64,000 nt of DNA, from assembly GCF_030161375.1 (NCBI RefSeq), contig NZ_BSSQ01000006.1, positions 248,001-312,000 on the forward strand. Reading direction: 5' to 3'. Made by a program: the position numbers and the translations under genes. How positions within the stretch are numbered: position 1 is the stretch's first letter; the number at the start of each line of letters is the position of its first letter. This document shows, one piece after another, positions 60,883-64,000 of the stretch. The notes under the pieces were generated by a model. The model saw only the letters and a list, made by a program, of their open reading frames with translations, ran no database searches and had not been told where the DNA came from. The DNA comes from Paenibacillus glycanilyticus (GTDB lineage: Bacteria; Bacillota; Bacilli; Paenibacillales; Paenibacillaceae).

Positions 60883-61863
60883 ATGAAGTACACCTATCTG
60901 GGCCAATCTGGCCTTCGTGTGAGCCGGCTTTGCCTGGGAACGATGAATTTTGGCGTAGACACCGAAGAGAAAGAAGCTTTCCGCATCATGGATGCGGCGC
61001 TAGACGCAGGCATTAATTTTTTTGATACCGCAAATATTTATGGCTGGGGCGAGAATTCCGGCCGCACGGAAGAGATTATCGGCAAGTGGTTCGCGCAAGG
61101 CGGCGGACGCCGCGAGAAAACAGTGCTCGCTACCAAAGTATACGGCGACATGCATGATCCTTATGACGGTCCGAACCGAGAAGCTGGTCTTTCGGCCTAT
61201 AAAATTCGCCGTCACCTCGATAGCTCGCTTCGCCGTCTGCAGACGGATCATATCGAGCTGTACCAGATGCACCACGTTGACCGGAACGTGAATTGGAATG
61301 AGCTATGGGGCGCGTTCCAGACAGCCGTTCACCAAGGCAAAATCGGTTATGTGGGATCGAGCAACTTTGCGGGCTGGGATATTGCGGTCGCGCAAGGGGA
61401 AGCAAAAGCTAGAGGCGTGCTGGGACTAGTATCCGAGCAGCACAAATATAATCTGCTCTGCCGTTTGCCGGAGCTTGAAGTATTACCGGCTTCGAAGGCG
61501 CTTGGACTCGGAGTTATTCCTTGGAGTCCGCTTGACGGAGGTTTGCTATCCGGAAGCCATCGCCATGGCGGGTCGGGCAGACGGAGCGGGGAGAAGAACG
61601 AGCGCTTCGCGCAAGTGAAGCCGCAGCTTGATGCGTATGCGGCATTATGCGATGAGCTTGGGGAAACCGAGGATCTCGTATCGCTGGCATGGCTGCTTGC
61701 GAATCCGGCCGTTACGGCACCGATTATCGGGGTGCGTACGCTCGAGCAATTCGAACGTTCGCTTCGCGCGGTAGAGCTTGAGCTGGACGAGTCGGTGCTG
61801 AAGCGGATCGACGAGATTTTCCCTGGTCCAGGCGCAGACGCGCCGAAAGCCTACGCTTGGTAA
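60883..61863 (+). CDS. Aldo/keto reductase
   Basis: 326 residues. It has the KYTYLGQSGLRVSRLCLGTM start, catalytic FDTANIYGWGENSGRTEEII, LATKVYGDM with Lys, IELYQMHHVDRNVNWNE with His, and NADPH-site APIIGVRTLEQFERS. A YajO/YhdN-like member reducing aldehydes or ketones; substrate unknown. ATG 60883 has AGGAGTG 9 bases upstream; the open frame from 60838 overlaps the promoter and is rejected. Divergent from the glycolipid synthase gene. Confidence 0.93.
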   Translation: MKYTYLGQSGLRVSRLCLGTMNFGVDTEEKEAFRIMDAALDAGINFFDTANIYGWGENSGRTEEIIGKWFAQGGGRREKTVLATKVYGDMHDPYDGPNREAGLSAYKIRRHLDSSLRRLQTDHIELYQMHHVDRNVNWNELWGAFQTAVHQGKIGYVGSSNFAGWDIAVAQGEAKARGVLGLVSEQHKYNLLCRLPELEVLPASKALGLGVIPWSPLDGGLLSGSHRHGGSGRRSGEKNERFAQVKPQLDAYAALCDELGETEDLVSLAWLLANPAVTAPIIGVRTLEQFERSLRAVELELDESVLKRIDEIFPGPGADAPKAYAW

Positions 61864-61906
61864 AACTCGTTGCAAGCGGTAAGCCGTCGGCGCGCCGATG
61901 GTTGGA

Positions 61907-63175
61907 TTAGATTAAGAGATTAAAGAGGACGGGATCTTTGTTCAGTTCAACGAACTGAAAGCCTTTCTTCTGCATCCGCCCGATCAGCGGCGCATAGTCT
62001 TCGCGCTGCTTGAGCTCAATGCCGACAAGGGCCGGTCCGTTGTCTTTATTATGTTTCTTCGTATACTCGAAGCGGGTAATATCGTCGTTTGGACCAAGGA
62101 CATCATCCAGGAATTCTCGGAGCGCTCCAGCTCGCTGTGGAAAACTAAGCATGAAATAATGCTTTAGTCCTTCATAGATGAGCGAGCGTTCTTTAATTTC
62201 CTGCATCCGGTCGACATCGTTATTGCCGCCGCTAATAATGCAAACAACGGTTTTACCCGCAATCTCGTCGCGCATCAAGTCGAGCGCCGCAATCGGCAAC
62301 GCGCCGGCCGGTTCAGCGACAATGGCATTTTCATTGTACAGATCAAGCAAGGTCGTGCAGATTTTTCCTTCCGGAACGGTGAGCACGTCGTCAAGCAGCT
62401 CGCGGCAGATTGCAAAGGTCATATCGCCGATCCGCTTAACGGCAGCGCCGTCTACAAACTTGTCGATATGCTCTAGCGGCGTAACTTCGCCGGCATCAAG
62501 CGACACGCGCAGCGATGGCGCGCCTTCCGGCTCCACGCCAATGACCTTCGTCATAGGGGATACGGTTTTGACGTAAGAGGCAACGCCTGCTACAAGACCT
62601 CCGCCGCCAACGGACGCCAGGATATAGTCGGGTACCGTATCGGCTGATTCCATCAGCTCTTGGCCAACTGTTCCGTTGCCCGCGATGATCTTCGGATCGT
62701 CAAACGGATGGATAAAGGCCATGCCGCTGCGCTGGCTTTCGGCCACGGCTTCGGCATAAGCATCGTCAAACGTATCGCCGGTCAGCACAACTTCGACAAA
62801 CTCGCCGCCGAAGAAGGAGACTTGGTTCACTTTTTGCCGCGGCGTCGTGCTTGGCATGTAGATTTTGCCGTGAACGCCAAGGTTCTGGCAGGAGTAAGCG
62901 ACCCCTTGCGCATGATTGCCCGCGCTAGCGCAAACAACGCCGGCAGCGAGACGTTCAGGCGGAAGTGACCGCATGAGGTGATAAGCGCCGCGGATCTTGA
63001 ACGAACGGACGATCTGCAAGTCTTCGCGCTTTAGGAATACATTGCAGCCGTAACGTTCGGACAACACGCGGTTATATTGCAAGGGCGTGCGGGTAATAAC
63101 ATCTTTTAGATGCATTTGAGCATGAACGATATCTTCGAGCCCGATCTTGTAAGAATAAGAGGATTGAAAATCCAT
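61907..63175 (-). CDS. ilvA: Threonine ammonia-lyase (biosynthetic)
   Basis: 422 residues. Converts threonine to 2-oxobutanoate, the first step to isoleucine, with PLP. The PLP lysine is in RSFKIRGAYHLMRSL; the phosphate loop SVGGGGLVAGVAS and the serine-side SGGNNDVDRM are present. A single C-terminal regulatory (ACT-like) domain spans about 330-422 (HYFMLSFPQRAGALREFLDD), as in the short Gram-positive form. ATG 63175 is preferred over GTG 63187 (GAGGTGA 8 bases before). It stands alone, away from an ilv-leu operon. Confidence 0.95.
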   Translation of the reverse strand: MDFQSSYSYKIGLEDIVHAQMHLKDVITRTPLQYNRVLSERYGCNVFLKREDLQIVRSFKIRGAYHLMRSLPPERLAAGVVCASAGNHAQGVAYSCQNLGVHGKIYMPSTTPRQKVNQVSFFGGEFVEVVLTGDTFDDAYAEAVAESQRSGMAFIHPFDDPKIIAGNGTVGQELMESADTVPDYILASVGGGGLVAGVASYVKTVSPMTKVIGVEPEGAPSLRVSLDAGEVTPLEHIDKFVDGAAVKRIGDMTFAICRELLDDVLTVPEGKICTTLLDLYNENAIVAEPAGALPIAALDLMRDEIAGKTVVCIISGGNNDVDRMQEIKERSLIYEGLKHYFMLSFPQRAGALREFLDDVLGPNDDITRFEYTKKHNKDNGPALVGIELKQREDYAPLIGRMQKKGFQFVELNKDPVLFNLLI

Positions 63176-63284
63176 ATTAAAAGTCACCTCATTTATAGTC
63201 GCAAACAGTCGTCATTCGACAAACACTAATGATTTATTATAGCACTATCTTTGTTATTATGTAGGCGAAAAGGAGGGAGACAAA

Positions 63285-63839
63285 ATGTTCCGCTGGTTGA
63301 AATGGTCCATCATTGTATTGGTACTGCTCGTTGCCGCCGCCGCTGGCGGGGGACTGTGGCTCAAATCTTACGTGGCTCCTTCGGAGAAGCTTGATCTGGC
63401 TTATGATCCGGTCTCGATTGAAGATAAAGCTCTTCAGATGGTCGCGAACCTGAAGCCTGAGATTGTGCTGTCGGAAGCGGATGTGAACAATCTGATCAAA
63501 AGCCAGCTGCAAGGCGGCCATTCGGCATCGCTGCCACCGGATATGAAGCTGGATGGCGCGCGTTTTGAGCTTAGCGGTGACCGGTTGATTGCCCATTTGA
63601 ACATGACGTATCGCGACTTCTTGCCGGTTGGCATGCTCGCGACTTATAAGATGAGCTGGAAGGCGCCGAATCTGATCATTGAGCCTGTATCGCTTACCGT
63701 CAAAGATTATGATCTAGGCAAGGAACGTTTGGACCGAATGGTTGTCCCCATCCAGCTGCCCAGCATGATCTCGATCCGCGACATGCAGTTTCAGAGCAAT
63801 CAGATTGTCATCGGGCTTAAGCTGAGTATACGACTGTAG
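63285..63839 (+). CDS. DUF2140/YpmS-like membrane-anchored protein
   Basis: 184 residues. An N-terminal membrane helix (about 6-28, WSIIVLVLLVAAAAGGGLWL) anchors an extracellular beta-rich domain with VLSEADVNNLIKSQLQ and ISIRDMQFQSNQIVIGLKL near the end, resembling the YpmS family. Function unknown; some relatives are lipid-transfer-like. AAGGAGGGAG precedes the ATG. Confidence 0.78.
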   Translation: MFRWLKWSIIVLVLLVAAAAGGGLWLKSYVAPSEKLDLAYDPVSIEDKALQMVANLKPEIVLSEADVNNLIKSQLQGGHSASLPPDMKLDGARFELSGDRLIAHLNMTYRDFLPVGMLATYKMSWKAPNLIIEPVSLTVKDYDLGKERLDRMVVPIQLPSMISIRDMQFQSNQIVIGLKLSIRL

Positions 63840-63859
63840 CGTGTAGAGGCGGATCGCAT

Positions 63860-63890
63860 AAAAAAATGATCCCTGACGTACAAGGATCAT
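63860..63890 (-). terminator. Terminator of the minus-strand gene at the window end
   Basis: ATGATCC (63866-63872) pairs with GGATCAT (63884-63890); on the minus strand the stem is followed by seven T (63860-63866 as A on +). Confidence 0.85.
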
Positions 63891-63902
63891 GGTCTCCGGA
63901 CT

Positions 63903-64000
63903 TTATTTGCCGCTATTTACGCGCTGGGAAGAAGTAATGTACACGGTCAGATAGATAATGCCCGTCACGACGGCCAATATAAAGCCTAGACTGGAGATGA
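63903..64000 (-). CDS. C-terminal end of a small membrane protein (truncated by window edge)
   Basis: Reading on the minus strand, the last 32 codons end at TAA (63903-63905). They encode one hydrophobic helix (SLGFILAVVTGIIYLTVYI) and a short polar tail (TSSQRVNSGK). The start is outside the window. Family not recognised. Confidence 0.7.
   Translation of the reverse strand, partial: ISSLGFILAVVTGIIYLTVYITSSQRVNSGK

Noticed and set aside
63176..63284. T-box or leader peptide before ilvA
   Set aside because: Only about 100 bases separate ilvA from the divergent gene; no T-box core or specifier stem is visible.

Overview
The window looks like chromosomal DNA of a Paenibacillus-type Firmicute. 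Supporting signs are strong AGGAGG-type ribosome sites, frequent GTG/TTG starts, hairpin-plus-T-run terminators, sporulation and spore-coat-like genes (Spo0M, a possible sigma-K promoter), a stalk-domain (copper amine oxidase N-terminal-like) secreted protein, a VanZ-like protein and mid-range GC. No rRNA, tRNA, CRISPR array, transposase or prophage module was seen. The first and last genes are cut by the window edges.

Positions 1-17150 are the distal part of an exopolysaccharide (EPS) operon, all on the + strand. It holds the end of a tyrosine kinase (BY-kinase), then a structured non-coding stretch that by position and folding looks like the EAR/epsC antitermination RNA, then galU, an initiating sugar transferase, fcl, gmd, glycosyltransferases, an O-unit polymerase (Wzy), a flippase (Wzx), a UDP-glucuronate 4-epimerase, manC, a GT28-like gene, ugd and two exported proteins that share a C-terminal two-cysteine module. 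The enzymes predict GDP-mannose, GDP-L-fucose, UDP-glucose, UDP-glucuronate and UDP-galacturonate. Genes 5971-11262 are much more AT-rich than their neighbours and look like an exchanged serotype cassette. A strong terminator closes the operon at 17117-17158.

Positions 17200-36050 hold housekeeping and transport genes in short units: VanZ-like, pncB, an AraC regulator divergent from a MATE transporter and an IF-3 paralogue, an MsbA-like ABC exporter behind a promoter overlapped by a Fur box, a leaderless metzincin, a DUF985 cupin with an MFS transporter, a LysM-carrying secreted 5'-nucleotidase, a DeoR-like regulator with deoC, a SulP transporter, an uncharacterised gene, an aldose-1-epimerase-like gene and a PrsA-like foldase.

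Positions 36200-49300 are rich in signalling: an MHYT-GGDEF-EAL protein with an HD-GYP phosphodiesterase (c-di-GMP turnover), a large hybrid histidine kinase with an OmpR-type regulator, and a GGDEF-EAL protein whose two active sites are both degenerate. In between lies a gene-free 1.4 kb repeat island (41690-43100). A long palindromic element occurs three times in the window (40861, 42891, 56992).

Positions 49300-64000 hold small His/Tyr-rich and Cys-rich proteins, a Ser/Thr-kinase-like protein with an unclear start codon, a holin-like protein, Cu/Zn superoxide dismutase, a tyrosinase-like protein with a sigma-K-like promoter overlapping a Nudix gene tail to tail, MscL with a C-terminal zinc ribbon, Spo0M, an aromatic-acid exporter-like protein, a VTT membrane protein, an MFS transporter, a diacylglycerol glucosyltransferase-like protein, an aldo/keto reductase, ilvA, a DUF2140-like protein and the end of a small membrane protein.
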